A stretch of DNA of 64,000 nucleotides from Sphingomonadales bacterium (GTDB lineage Bacteria; Pseudomonadota; Alphaproteobacteria; Sphingomonadales; Sphingomonadaceae). Under the pieces are notes generated by a model, which saw only the letters and a list, made by a program, of their open reading frames with translations, was not told the DNA's origin and ran no database searches. Within the stretch, counting starts at the first letter, position 1. Each line of letters begins with the position of its first letter. The translations under genes and the position numbers were made by a program. Below, piece after piece: positions 52,655-61,961 of this stretch. The DNA lies in NCBI GenBank assembly GCA_004173185.1, contig SEFZ01000011.1, positions 62,001 through 126,000 of the forward strand, given 5' to 3'.

Positions 52655-53740
52655 ATGAAGGCCGCAGTCCTGTACGAAGCCGGAAAGCCGCTCGAGATCG
52701 TTGAGGTCGAGCTTTCCGCACCTGGCCCCCGCGAAGTGCTGGTGCGCACCGTGGCGGCGGGCGTGTGCCGATCCGATCTGCATTTCGCGGACGGGGCATG
52801 GCCACACCCGATGCCAACGGTGCTGGGGCATGAAGCGGCGGGCGTGGTGGAAGCCGTTGGCAGCGACGTGATGCACGTCAAACCCGGCGACCATGTCATC
52901 ACTTTCTTCACCGTATTCTGTGGCACCTGTGAGTTCTGCGTGAGCGGGCGGCCTTCGCTGTGCGTCGATCCCTCCACCAAGCGCGGCAAGGATGCGGAGC
53001 CCCGGCTGAGCCTGCCCGATGGCACGCCGGTCAACCAGTTCATCAACCTCTCGGCCTTTGCCGAATATATGCTGATCCACGAAAATGCCTGCGTCGCGAT
53101 CGACAAGGCGATGCCGCTCGATCGGGCGGCGCTGCTTGGCTGCGCAGTGATTACCGGCGCGGGCGCGATCTTCCATGACAGCAAGGTGCAGCCGGGCGAG
53201 AGCGTCGCGGTGATCGGTGCAGGCGGGATCGGGCTTTCGGCGATCAACGCAGCGAAGATTGCGGGCGCGGGGATGATTATCGCGATCGATCCGGTGCCCG
53301 AGAAGCGCGAACTCGCCACCAAGATGGGCGCGACCCATGTGATCGACGCGGGCGATGCGGATGTCGCCAAGCAGGTGCTCAAGCTCACCAATGGCGGCGC
53401 GCATTATGCGATCGAGGCGGTTGGCCGCTCGAACACTGCCGAGCTGGCGTGGAATATCCTGCGCCGGGGCGGCACCGCGACGATCCTGGGCATGATCGCG
53501 CCGGGCAATAATGTCAGCATTCCGGGACACACGTTCCTGAGCGGCAAGAAGCTTCAGGGCTCGTCGCTGGGCAGCACGCGCTTCCCGATCGACATGCCCC
53601 GGCTGGTGAAAATGTATCTCGATGGCGTGCTCGATCTCGACAGCATGGTGGCCGAACGGATCAAGCTGGAGGACGTCAACGACGCGATGGAGAAACTCCG
53701 CAAGGGAGACACCGCGCGTTCGGTGATCCTGTTCGAATGA
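52655..53740 (+). CDS. Zn-dependent alcohol dehydrogenase (MDR)
   Basis: GVCRSDLHFADGAWPHPMPTVLGHEAAGVVEAVG...CGTCEFCVSGRPSLC...VIGAGGIGLSAINAAK. Confidence 0.95.
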   Translation: MKAAVLYEAGKPLEIVEVELSAPGPREVLVRTVAAGVCRSDLHFADGAWPHPMPTVLGHEAAGVVEAVGSDVMHVKPGDHVITFFTVFCGTCEFCVSGRPSLCVDPSTKRGKDAEPRLSLPDGTPVNQFINLSAFAEYMLIHENACVAIDKAMPLDRAALLGCAVITGAGAIFHDSKVQPGESVAVIGAGGIGLSAINAAKIAGAGMIIAIDPVPEKRELATKMGATHVIDAGDADVAKQVLKLTNGGAHYAIEAVGRSNTAELAWNILRRGGTATILGMIAPGNNVSIPGHTFLSGKKLQGSSLGSTRFPIDMPRLVKMYLDGVLDLDSMVAERIKLEDVNDAMEKLRKGDTARSVILFE

Positions 53741-54750
53741 GCGATCTGGACGAAGCGAAACTGGGCGAGTGGCTGGCGGGCAATGTCGCCGGGTTTGCCG
53801 GGCCGTTCGCGATCGAGAAGTTCGCAGGCGGGCAGAGCAATCCGACCTATCGCATCGATGCGGCGAGCGGCGCTTATGTTCTGCGCCGCAAGCCGTTCGG
53901 CCCGATCCTTCCCTCGGCGCACGCAGTCGAGCGCGAGCATAAGCTGATCGCGGCGCTGCATCCCACCGGCTTCCCGGTCGCGCGGCCGTATGGGCTTTGC
54001 GAGGATAGCGACGTCATCGGATCGCCTTTCTACATCATGGAAATGGTGGAGGGGCGGACGTTGTGGGACGGTTCGCTGCCGGGCATGACTCCCGCCGAGC
54101 GGACCGCGCATTACGAAGCGATTACCGATACGCTGGCGGCGCTGCATTCTGTGGATTATGCCGCCGTCGGCCTTGGCGATTATGGCAAGCCCGGCAATTA
54201 TTTCGAGCGCCAGGTCGCGCGCTGGTCGAAGCAATATCGCGCCAGCCAGACCGACGATGTGCCCGAGATCGAGAAATTGATCGAATGGCTGCCGCGCACC
54301 GTGCCCGAGCAGACCCGCACTTCCATCGTCCATGGCGATTTCCGCATCGACAACATGATCTTCGACGCGACCCAGCCCAAGGTGCTGGCGGTGCTCGATT
54401 GGGAGCTGTCGACGCTCGGCGATCCGCTGGCGGATTTTTCATATTATCTGATGAGCTGGGTGACCGAGCCCGAGGGCCGCTCGGGCGTGAAGGGGCTGAC
54501 CGGCGACAGCGGCATCCCGACCATCGAGCAGGTCGTCGCGCGCTATTGCGCCGCCACGGGCCGCGACGGGGTGCCCGATCTCAACTGGTATTTCGCGTAT
54601 AATCTCTTCCGCCTGACCGGCATCGTTCAGGGCATCAAGAAGCGCTTGATCGACGGCAATGCTTCGTCGGCACAGGCGGCGCAGACGGTCGAGCGGCTAC
54701 CGGGGCTGGCAGCGGCGGCATGGGGATTTGCGCAGGAGGCGGGGGCTTAG
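53737..54750 (+). CDS. Phosphotransferase, ACAD10/11 N-terminal kinase-like
   Basis: FAGGQSNPTYRIDAASGAYVLRRKPFGPILPSAHAVEREHKLIAALHPTGFPVARPYGLCEDSDVIGSPFYIMEMVEGRTLWD; IVHGDFRIDNMIFD. Confidence 0.95.
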   Translation: MSDLDEAKLGEWLAGNVAGFAGPFAIEKFAGGQSNPTYRIDAASGAYVLRRKPFGPILPSAHAVEREHKLIAALHPTGFPVARPYGLCEDSDVIGSPFYIMEMVEGRTLWDGSLPGMTPAERTAHYEAITDTLAALHSVDYAAVGLGDYGKPGNYFERQVARWSKQYRASQTDDVPEIEKLIEWLPRTVPEQTRTSIVHGDFRIDNMIFDATQPKVLAVLDWELSTLGDPLADFSYYLMSWVTEPEGRSGVKGLTGDSGIPTIEQVVARYCAATGRDGVPDLNWYFAYNLFRLTGIVQGIKKRLIDGNASSAQAAQTVERLPGLAAAAWGFAQEAGA

Positions 54751-54766
54751 CAGGCCCTCTTCACCG

Positions 54767-54814
54767 CTCGTGCTGAGCCTGTCGAAGCACCCTTCGTCAA
54801 GCTCAGGGTGAGCG
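54767..54814. repeat. Family B intergenic inverted repeat
   Basis: ctcgtgctgagcctgtcgaagcacccttcgtcaagctcagggtgagcg. Confidence 0.8.
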
Positions 54815-54832
54815 GGTTTTGGGAGTGACGAT

Positions 54833-55636
54833 ATGAAGCGGCTCGAAGGCAAAATAGCGATCGTCACTGGGGCGGGTTCCGGTATCGGGCGCGCGACTGC
54901 GCGGCTGTTCGCGGCCGAGGGCGCCAGGGTGGTTGCGGCGGATCTGAGCGATGCGGTCGAGGAAACGGTCGCCGGGATCGACGGGATGATCGCGGTGCGG
55001 ATGGATGCGGGCAACGAAGCCGATGTCGAGCGCGTCGTGGCGCTGGCGTGCGACACGTTTGGCGGGCTCGATATTTTCTACGCCAATGCCGGGATTTCGG
55101 GCGGGGGCGAGGGCATCTTCGATACCCCGGTCGAGTTGTGGACCGAAGTGCTGCGCGTGAACCTGATCGGCCCCGCGCTGGCGATCAAGCATGCCGGCCC
55201 GAAGATTGTCGAGCGCGCCAAGGAAACCGGGAAGGGCGGGGCGATCGTATGCACCGCCAGCGTTGCGGGTCTGCGCTCGGGCGCGGGCGGCCCGGCATAT
55301 TCGGCGAGCAAGGCGGGCGTGATCAATCTCGTCCAGACCGCCGCCCAGCAACTCGCGACTTCGGGCGTGCGCATCAACGCGATTTGCCCGGGCCTGATCG
55401 AGACCGGCATGACCCAGCGCGCCTTCGATTACGCGCGCGATGCGGGCAAGGAAGACAAACTCGGCCAGCTCAATCCGCTGCGCCGCGCAGGCGTGCCCGA
55501 GGAGATTGCGCGGGTGGCCTTGTTCCTGGCGAGCGACGAAGCCAGCTACGTCAATGGCCAGTCCTGGGTAGTGGACGGCGGGCTTTCGACCAGCCATCCT
55601 GTGACGCGTCAGCTGTTCGGAAAGACCTCGTTCTAG
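54833..55636 (+). CDS. SDR family oxidoreductase
   Basis: [27 protein letters not shown]...[20 protein letters not shown]. Confidence 0.95.
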   Translation: MKRLEGKIAIVTGAGSGIGRATARLFAAEGARVVAADLSDAVEETVAGIDGMIAVRMDAGNEADVERVVALACDTFGGLDIFYANAGISGGGEGIFDTPVELWTEVLRVNLIGPALAIKHAGPKIVERAKETGKGGAIVCTASVAGLRSGAGGPAYSASKAGVINLVQTAAQQLATSGVRINAICPGLIETGMTQRAFDYARDAGKEDKLGQLNPLRRAGVPEEIARVALFLASDEASYVNGQSWVVDGGLSTSHPVTRQLFGKTSF

Positions 55637-55670
55637 CAGGGGTGCTTTCCGGTATCGGAGAGGGATCACC

Positions 55671-56381
55671 ATGCGTCTGTTCTGCACTGCTCTCAGCGCC
55701 TTCACTTTGTGCGCCGTCGCCATGCCCGCCGGCGCGCAAGAAGTGGTGGTCACCGCCAATCGTGCACGGGGCGGCGGCTATATGGACACGTCCGCGCCGT
55801 CGCCAGCACTCGCGCTGCGCCGCACTGCCGACTTTGCGGTGCTTCAGGTAAAGGTGACGGGGGACACGCGCGATCCGGCAAAGCGGCGTGAGGAAATCTA
55901 CGCGATGATCCGCGGCGCCATCGTGCTCGCGCAGAAATCGGGCGTCGAACTGGCGACGGGCGAGACAATCGTCGAGCCATTGACGCTCGCCAACTACCAG
56001 AGCCTGATCCTGACCGACGATGACGACCGCGACGATACGCAGGCAGCCAGCTTCCTGATCAAGTCGGCGCTGAGCCAGGGCGGCGATCCCAAGGCCGCGC
56101 TGGAGCGCATCGCGCGCTTCGTTCGCGAAGTGCCGGCGGTCGGCCGCGCCGAGATGAAGACCGAGGGTGAGATGACGCTGTCGGTGGTCAATCCGGAGCA
56201 ATATCGCGGCCAGATTGTCGCTTTGGTGGCGGCAGATGCCACGGGCAGCGCGGGCAAGTTCGGTGACGACTATCGCGTGCAGGTGCAGGGGCTGGATCGC
56301 CGCATTCAATGGGGCCGGGCGAGCCTGAGCGAAGTCTATCTCTACCTGCCGGTCAGCTATGTGATCCTGCCGAAGAACTAA
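55671..56381 (+). CDS. Secreted hypothetical protein with TonB-box-like N-terminus
   Basis: Signal peptide ending MPAGAQ, then EVVVTANRARGGGYMD; 236 aa with no barrel-length C-terminus. Confidence 0.65.
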   Translation: MRLFCTALSAFTLCAVAMPAGAQEVVVTANRARGGGYMDTSAPSPALALRRTADFAVLQVKVTGDTRDPAKRREEIYAMIRGAIVLAQKSGVELATGETIVEPLTLANYQSLILTDDDDRDDTQAASFLIKSALSQGGDPKAALERIARFVREVPAVGRAEMKTEGEMTLSVVNPEQYRGQIVALVAADATGSAGKFGDDYRVQVQGLDRRIQWGRASLSEVYLYLPVSYVILPKN

Positions 56382-57262
56382 TTCTTCAGCCGGATCAGCC
56401 CTTCCTGTGTGACGCTCGCCACCAGCCGACCGTCCTGCGAATAAATCCGCCCGCGATTGAAGCCGCGCGAATGGCCGCTCCATGGGCTGTCGGTCGAGTA
56501 GAGCAGCCATTCGTCGAAGCGGAAAGGCTCGTGCATCCATACCGCGTGATCGAGGCTGGCGGTCTGCACCTTGCCGCCCATCCAGGAGACGCCGTGGGGC
56601 AGCATGGAGGTGCCTAGCAAGGTCATGTCAGTTGCGTAGGTGAGCATCGCGCGGTGGAGCGCGGGATCGTCGGGTAGGGGGGCGACAACGCGAAACCAGC
56701 TATTCTGGACGGCGGGATCGACCTTGTCGGGCCGGAACCAGTTGCGCGGGGTTACAGGGCGGATTTCGATGGGCCGGGCGCGCAGGAAGAGGCGGCGCAT
56801 TTTCTCGGGCACCTGCTCCTCGATCTCGCTGCGCAGTTCGCGTTCGGAGCGAAGCGCTTCGGGCGGCGGCACATCGGGCATCGATTCCTGGTGGTGCAGG
56901 CCCTCGGCTGGCGATTGGAAGCTCGCCGTCATGTTGAGGATCGGCTGACCCTTTTGCATCGCGATGATCCGGCGATTGGCGAAGGTGCGCCCCTCGAAAT
57001 CGCGGACGACGCGGTAGATGATCGGGTGATCTTCATCGCCGGGGCGCATGAAATACGCGTGGAGAGAGTGCGCGGCCTTGTCGCCATCGATCGAGCGCTG
57101 GGCTGCCTGAAGCGCCTGCGCCACGACTTGTCCGCCAAAGACGCGGCCAACGCCACCGGGGTTGCGCGGGCCGCGATAGAGATCGGTGTCGATCTGCTCG
57201 ACATCGAGCAGGTCCGTCAGTGCGGTGACCAGTTCTTCGGGAGATTTTTCTTCAGGCATCAT
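56378..57262 (-). CDS. tesB: Acyl-CoA thioesterase II
   Basis: LYRGPRNPGGVGRVFGGQVVAQALQAAQRSIDGDKAAHSLHAYFMRPGD...FNRGRIYSQDGRLVASVTQEGLIR. Confidence 0.95.
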   Translation of the reverse strand: MMPEEKSPEELVTALTDLLDVEQIDTDLYRGPRNPGGVGRVFGGQVVAQALQAAQRSIDGDKAAHSLHAYFMRPGDEDHPIIYRVVRDFEGRTFANRRIIAMQKGQPILNMTASFQSPAEGLHHQESMPDVPPPEALRSERELRSEIEEQVPEKMRRLFLRARPIEIRPVTPRNWFRPDKVDPAVQNSWFRVVAPLPDDPALHRAMLTYATDMTLLGTSMLPHGVSWMGGKVQTASLDHAVWMHEPFRFDEWLLYSTDSPWSGHSRGFNRGRIYSQDGRLVASVTQEGLIRLKN

Positions 57263-57271
57263 TCTAATTCC

Positions 57272-57358
57272 GCGAACCCTGAGCTTGTCGAAAGGTGCCT
57301 ATCCACTTGCGTTGCGCTGGTGGCAAGCGGCCCTTCGACGGGCTCAGGGCGAGCGGGA
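57272..57358. repeat. Family B intergenic inverted repeat
   Basis: cgaaccctgagcttgtcgaaagg...cccttcgacgggctcagggcgagcg. Confidence 0.8.
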
Positions 57359-57373
57359 AGGACCGGGCCAAGC

Positions 57374-58480
57374 TCAATATCCTGCGGCTTCGGCCAGCGC
57401 GTTGGCGTGGAAATTTGAATCGCCAAACATCTCCGCGAGGACGCGCGCGCGCTTCATGTAGAAGCCGATATCATATTCGTCGGTCATGCCGATGCCGCCA
57501 TGCATTTGGACGCCTTCCTGCACCGCGAGCGTGGTGGCGAGGCCGGTCATTGCCTTGGCGACCGAGACGGCCTGGGTGGCGTCCTCACCGCTATCAAGAA
57601 GCTGCGCGGCCTTTAGGACCGCCGCGCGGGCGACTTCCATCTCCGAATAGAGATGCGCGGCGCGATGCTGGAGCGCCTGGAAGCTGCCGATCAGTAAGCC
57701 AAACTGCTTGCGCTCCTTGAGATAGTTCACCGTCATATCGGCAGCACCGCCACCGACGCCGAGGAGTTCGGCAGCGGCACCCGTGCGACCGGCGGCTAGG
57801 AGGCGGGCGAGGGGCGCATCGCCTGCGTCGACTTCGCCGATCACGGCATCGGCATCGACTTCAACGTCATCGAATTTGAGGTGCGCGGCGAGCGAGGCAT
57901 CGGCGAGACGCTCGGGCGTTGCCGTGAGCCCCTTGGCGTCATTCGGCACGGCGAACAGCGTGACGCCGTTTGCCGTCTTGGCGGCGACGAGGATGAGGTC
58001 GGCGATATGGCCGTGCGCGACGAAGGTCTTGGTGCCGGTGAGGCGGAAGCCGTTGCCGGAGCGCTCGGCCTGCATCTCGATTCTGCCGTTGTGCTTGTGG
58101 CTCTCGTCGATCGCGAGCGCGGCGACGGTTTCACCCGCGAGGATGCCGGGGAACCAGCGCGCGGCATGGGCAGTGCCCTTGAGCGCTTCGACAGCCGCGA
58201 CGGCAGTGCTGAGGAACGGCGAGGGCGAAAGGTTTCGGCCAATCTCCTCGAGCACCACGCCCGCTTCGATATGGCCGAGGCCAAGGCCGCCATCGCTTTC
58301 AGGGATCAGGATGCCGGTGAAGCCCATTTCGGCGAACTGCTTCCACAGGTCACGGCTGAAACCGGTGGCGTCGTTCGCATCGCGCAGCGCGCGCATATGG
58401 CTGACGGGGGCGTGCTCGGCGACGAAATCCTTCGTCGTATCGCGGAGCATCTGCTGATCGTCGTTCAGGTAGAGAGGCAT
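57374..58480 (-). CDS. Acyl-CoA dehydrogenase, short partner type
   Basis: LNDDQQMLRDTTKDFVAEHAPVSHMRALRD...KQFGLLIGSFQALQHRAAHLYSEME...MHGGIGMTDEYDIGFYMKRA. Confidence 0.93.
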   Translation of the reverse strand: MPLYLNDDQQMLRDTTKDFVAEHAPVSHMRALRDANDATGFSRDLWKQFAEMGFTGILIPESDGGLGLGHIEAGVVLEEIGRNLSPSPFLSTAVAAVEALKGTAHAARWFPGILAGETVAALAIDESHKHNGRIEMQAERSGNGFRLTGTKTFVAHGHIADLILVAAKTANGVTLFAVPNDAKGLTATPERLADASLAAHLKFDDVEVDADAVIGEVDAGDAPLARLLAAGRTGAAAELLGVGGGAADMTVNYLKERKQFGLLIGSFQALQHRAAHLYSEMEVARAAVLKAAQLLDSGEDATQAVSVAKAMTGLATTLAVQEGVQMHGGIGMTDEYDIGFYMKRARVLAEMFGDSNFHANALAEAAGY

Positions 58481-58492
58481 GGTTTCTTCTTT

Positions 58493-58624
58493 CCTTCTCC
58501 ACTCTCGCGCCTTCGCAGGAGAGGGCAGGGGTGAGGCTCTTCTTTTCTAGGCCGGCGGAGGAAGAAGAAGACCCTCACCCTCCTGCTTCGCGGACCAATT
58601 CCTCCCCCGCGAAAGCGGGAGAGG
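58493..58624. repeat. Third intergenic repeat family (family C)
   Basis: ctctcgcgccttcgcaggagagggcaggggtgaggctc...gaccctcaccctcctgcttcgcgg...ctcccccgcgaaagcgggagag. Confidence 0.65.
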
Positions 58625-58630
58625 CGTGTT

Positions 58631-59797
58631 TCACGAAGGCAAATCCAGGATCCGCTTGGCGATGATGTTGAGCTGGATTTCGCTCGTGCCGCCTTCGATC
58701 GAATTGGCCTTGGTGCGCAGCCATGCGCGGGGCGCGGCGCCATGCGCGGAGGCTTCGCTTTCCCATTCGAGCGTGTCGCTGCCGCCTGCCGCCATCAGCA
58801 GTTCGTGGCGCTTGATGTTCAGCTCGGTGCCGTAATATTTCATCATCGAAGGCTGGGCAGGGTGCGCCTTGCCAGCCTTGAGCTCGTCGATGAACCGTTC
58901 GGACATCGCCGAGAACGCCTTGGCCCGGACGTCGAAGATCGCGATCTGGGCGCGCAGGATCGGATCGACGCCCTTGCGCGCCGCGTCGATCAGCGGATCG
59001 CCCGCAGCCGCGCCAAGGCCCATGCCGGAGATCATCTCACGCTCATGGCCGAGCAGATATTTGGCGACGTCCCAGCCCTTGTTTTCCTCGTGAATGCGAT
59101 TGGCTTTGGGGACCTTCACATTGTCGAAAAACGTCTCGCAGAACGGGCTGTTGCCGCTGATCAGCAGGATCGGCTTGGTCGAAACGCCTTCGCTGGCCAT
59201 GTCGAACAGGACGAAGCTGATGCCGCCCTGCTTGGTCGTCTTGTCGGTGCGGACGAGGCAGAAGATCCAGTCGGCCTTGTCGGCGTAGCTGGTCCAGACC
59301 TTCTGGCCGTTGACGATGTAATGATCGCCCGCGTCATCGGCGGAAGTGGCGAGGCCGGCGAGATCGGAACCGGCGTTCGGCTCCGAATAGCCCTGGCACC
59401 AGCGGATTTCGCCGCGAGCGATCTTGGGCAGATGCTCGAGCTTCTGCTCCTCGGTGCCATATTTCAGCAGCGCCGGCCCGAGCATCGAAATGCCGAAGCT
59501 GTTGAGCGGATTGCGCGCATGGATGCGAGTGAGCTCCTCGCGGAGGATCTTGGTCTCGGCAGGCGAGAGGCCACCGCCGCCATAAGCGCTCGGCCAATCC
59601 GGCACCGTCCAGCCGCGCGCGCCCATGCGATCCATCCAGACCTTCTGATCGGGATGGGCATATTGGGGATTGCGGCCGCCCCAGGTGGCGTCCTTTTCCC
59701 CGCGCATGGGTTTGCGCATTTCGGGGGGGCAGTTTTCCTCGAGCCATGCTCGGGTTTCTGCGCGGAATTGGTCGTCGCTCATGTATCTCTCCGTCAT
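58631..59797 (-). CDS. Acyl-CoA dehydrogenase
   Basis: RWCQGYSEPNAGSDLAGLATSADDAGDHYIVNGQKVWTSYADKADWIF...SIEGGTSEIQLNIIAKRIL. Confidence 0.95.
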   Translation of the reverse strand: MTERYMSDDQFRAETRAWLEENCPPEMRKPMRGEKDATWGGRNPQYAHPDQKVWMDRMGARGWTVPDWPSAYGGGGLSPAETKILREELTRIHARNPLNSFGISMLGPALLKYGTEEQKLEHLPKIARGEIRWCQGYSEPNAGSDLAGLATSADDAGDHYIVNGQKVWTSYADKADWIFCLVRTDKTTKQGGISFVLFDMASEGVSTKPILLISGNSPFCETFFDNVKVPKANRIHEENKGWDVAKYLLGHEREMISGMGLGAAAGDPLIDAARKGVDPILRAQIAIFDVRAKAFSAMSERFIDELKAGKAHPAQPSMMKYYGTELNIKRHELLMAAGGSDTLEWESEASAHGAAPRAWLRTKANSIEGGTSEIQLNIIAKRILDLPS

Positions 59798-59873
59798 CCC
59801 GGCGAAGGCCGGGATCGCATATCTCAGGCCGCGCGCTCGCGGCCTGAGATCCCGGCTTTCGCCGGGGTGCCGA
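59791..59873. repeat. Family A paired palindromes
   Basis: ccgtcatcccggcgaaggccgggatc...gatcccggctttcgccggggtgccg with an inner ctcaggccgcgcgctcgcggcctgag palindrome. Confidence 0.85.
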
Positions 59874-59877
59874 TATG

Positions 59878-61902
59878 TCAGTTAAACCGCTCGCCCTTTT
59901 CCGCCTTTTCGCGGAGGAGGGGCGCCACTTCGAAGCCGTATTTTTCCAGACCCTCGACGACCTTCTTTAGGCCGATCGTGTCTGCCCAGAACATCGGCCC
60001 GCCGCGATAGACCGGCCAGCCATAGCCATAGATCCACACCACATCGATGTCCGACGCGCGCTGCGCCTTGCCCTCGGCGAGGATCAGCGCGCCTTCATTG
60101 ACCATCGTGTAAAGCGTGCGGACGATGATCTCGTCCTCGGTGATCTCATGCTGCGGGGTCCCGGTTTTTTTGCGGAAATCCTCGATGATCTCGGCGACGC
60201 GCGGGCTGTTCGAAGGCTGGCGCTTCTCGTCATAATCGTAGAATCCGGCGCTCTTCTTCTGGCCCCAGCGCCCTTCGGCGGCGAGCGCGTCGCGGATATT
60301 CTCGATGCGGGTGGGATCGCGGTGCCAGCCGATATCGACGCCGGCGAGATCGCTCATCTGGAACGGACCCATCGGCATGCCGAACCCGACATGCACCTTG
60401 TCGATCTGCTCGGGCGAGGCGCCCTCATGCAGCATCTTCATCGCTTCCATCTGGCGCGGGATCAGCATGCGATTGCCGATAAAGCCGTAGCAGACGCCCG
60501 CCACGACAGCGACTTTCTTGATCTTCTTCGACAGCGCCATTGCGGTTGCGAGCACGTCGTCAGCCGTCTTGTCGCCGCGCACGACTTCGAGAAGCTTCAT
60601 GATGTTGGCGGGCGAGAAGAAGTGGAGGCCGAGCACGTCCTGCGGGCGCTTGGTGGCTGCCGCGATCTCGTTGACGTCGAGATAGGAGGTGTTCGAAGCG
60701 AGGATCGCGCCGGGCTTGCAGATCGCGTCGAGCTTGCCGAAAATGTCCTTCTTGACCGACATTTCCTCATAGACGGCTTCGATGATCAGGTCGCAATCGG
60801 CGAGATCGTTGAACTCGAGCGTGGGCTTGAGAAGGCCCATGGCCTGCTCGACCTGCTCGGGCTTCATCCGGCCCTTGGCGGCGGTCGCCTCGTAATTCTT
60901 GCGGATCGTGCCGGTGCCGCGATCGAGCGCGTCCTGCTGCATCTCGACGATGGTGACGGGGATGCCCGCCGACAGGAAGTTCATCGAGATGCCGCCGCCC
61001 ATCGTGCCTGCGCCGATCACACCGACGCGCTTGATGTCGCGCAGCTTGATGTCGTCGGCGACGCCGTCGATCTTGCTGGCCTTGCGCTCGGCGAAGAAGA
61101 TGTGGCGGAGCGCTGCGGACTGGACGCTCATGATGAGCTTCATGAAGCCGTTGCGCTCAAGCTGGACGCCTTCGGCATAGGGCTTGCCGACGCTGTTTTC
61201 GATCACCGAGATGATCTCGGCGGGTGCTTCGAAACCACGGAAGCGCTTGGCGTTGGTCTTGCGGAAGGCTTCGAACACGGCTGCATCGGCGGCGAAGGGC
61301 TTTTCGCTGGCGCGCGGGATCGGCTTGCCGACGACTTCGTTGGCGAACGCGACGGCATCGGCGAGCAGGCTGTCGTCGCCTGCGAGGCGATCGACCAGAC
61401 CTGCATCCTTGGCGACCTTTGCCGAAACCGGATCGCCCTTGGCTGCCAGTTCGAGCGCGAACTCGACGCCTGCGACGCGCGGCATGCGCTGGGTGCCGCC
61501 TGCGCCCGGCAGGATGCCGAGCTTCACTTCGGGCAGGCCGAATTTCGCCGAGGGGACAGCGATCCGGTAATGCGATGCCAGCGCGACTTCGCAGCCGCCG
61601 CCAAGCGCCGTGCCATGCACCGCCGCGATCACCGGCTTGTCGAGCGCTTCGATTGCATCGACGAGGGTGGGGAGGCCCGGCTCCTGCATCGGCTTGCCGA
61701 ACTCGGTGATGTCAGCGCCTGCGAAGAAGGTCCTGCCCGCGCAGGTGATGACGACGGCCTTGATGCTGTCGTCGTTCTTCGCTGCCTCAAGCCCGGCCTG
61801 CAGGCCCTGGCGCACGGCCGCGCCGAGCGCGTTTACCGGCGGGTTGTCCGAAGTGAGGATCAGGACGTCGCCCTGGCGGCTGGTGGTGATCGGCGAGGTC
61901 AT
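59878..61902 (-). CDS. Bifunctional 3-hydroxyacyl-CoA dehydrogenase/enoyl-CoA hydratase (FadJ-like)
   Basis: Hydratase half ([38 protein letters not shown]) and dehydrogenase half ([41 protein letters not shown]-like segment). Confidence 0.96.
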   Translation of the reverse strand: MTSPITTSRQGDVLILTSDNPPVNALGAAVRQGLQAGLEAAKNDDSIKAVVITCAGRTFFAGADITEFGKPMQEPGLPTLVDAIEALDKPVIAAVHGTALGGGCEVALASHYRIAVPSAKFGLPEVKLGILPGAGGTQRMPRVAGVEFALELAAKGDPVSAKVAKDAGLVDRLAGDDSLLADAVAFANEVVGKPIPRASEKPFAADAAVFEAFRKTNAKRFRGFEAPAEIISVIENSVGKPYAEGVQLERNGFMKLIMSVQSAALRHIFFAERKASKIDGVADDIKLRDIKRVGVIGAGTMGGGISMNFLSAGIPVTIVEMQQDALDRGTGTIRKNYEATAAKGRMKPEQVEQAMGLLKPTLEFNDLADCDLIIEAVYEEMSVKKDIFGKLDAICKPGAILASNTSYLDVNEIAAATKRPQDVLGLHFFSPANIMKLLEVVRGDKTADDVLATAMALSKKIKKVAVVAGVCYGFIGNRMLIPRQMEAMKMLHEGASPEQIDKVHVGFGMPMGPFQMSDLAGVDIGWHRDPTRIENIRDALAAEGRWGQKKSAGFYDYDEKRQPSNSPRVAEIIEDFRKKTGTPQHEITEDEIIVRTLYTMVNEGALILAEGKAQRASDIDVVWIYGYGWPVYRGGPMFWADTIGLKKVVEGLEKYGFEVAPLLREKAEKGERFN

Positions 61903-61961
61903 TGCGGTCTCCAGTTCATTTTTCTGTTCGTCTTCCCGGCGCTTGCCCGGGTGACGGATGG

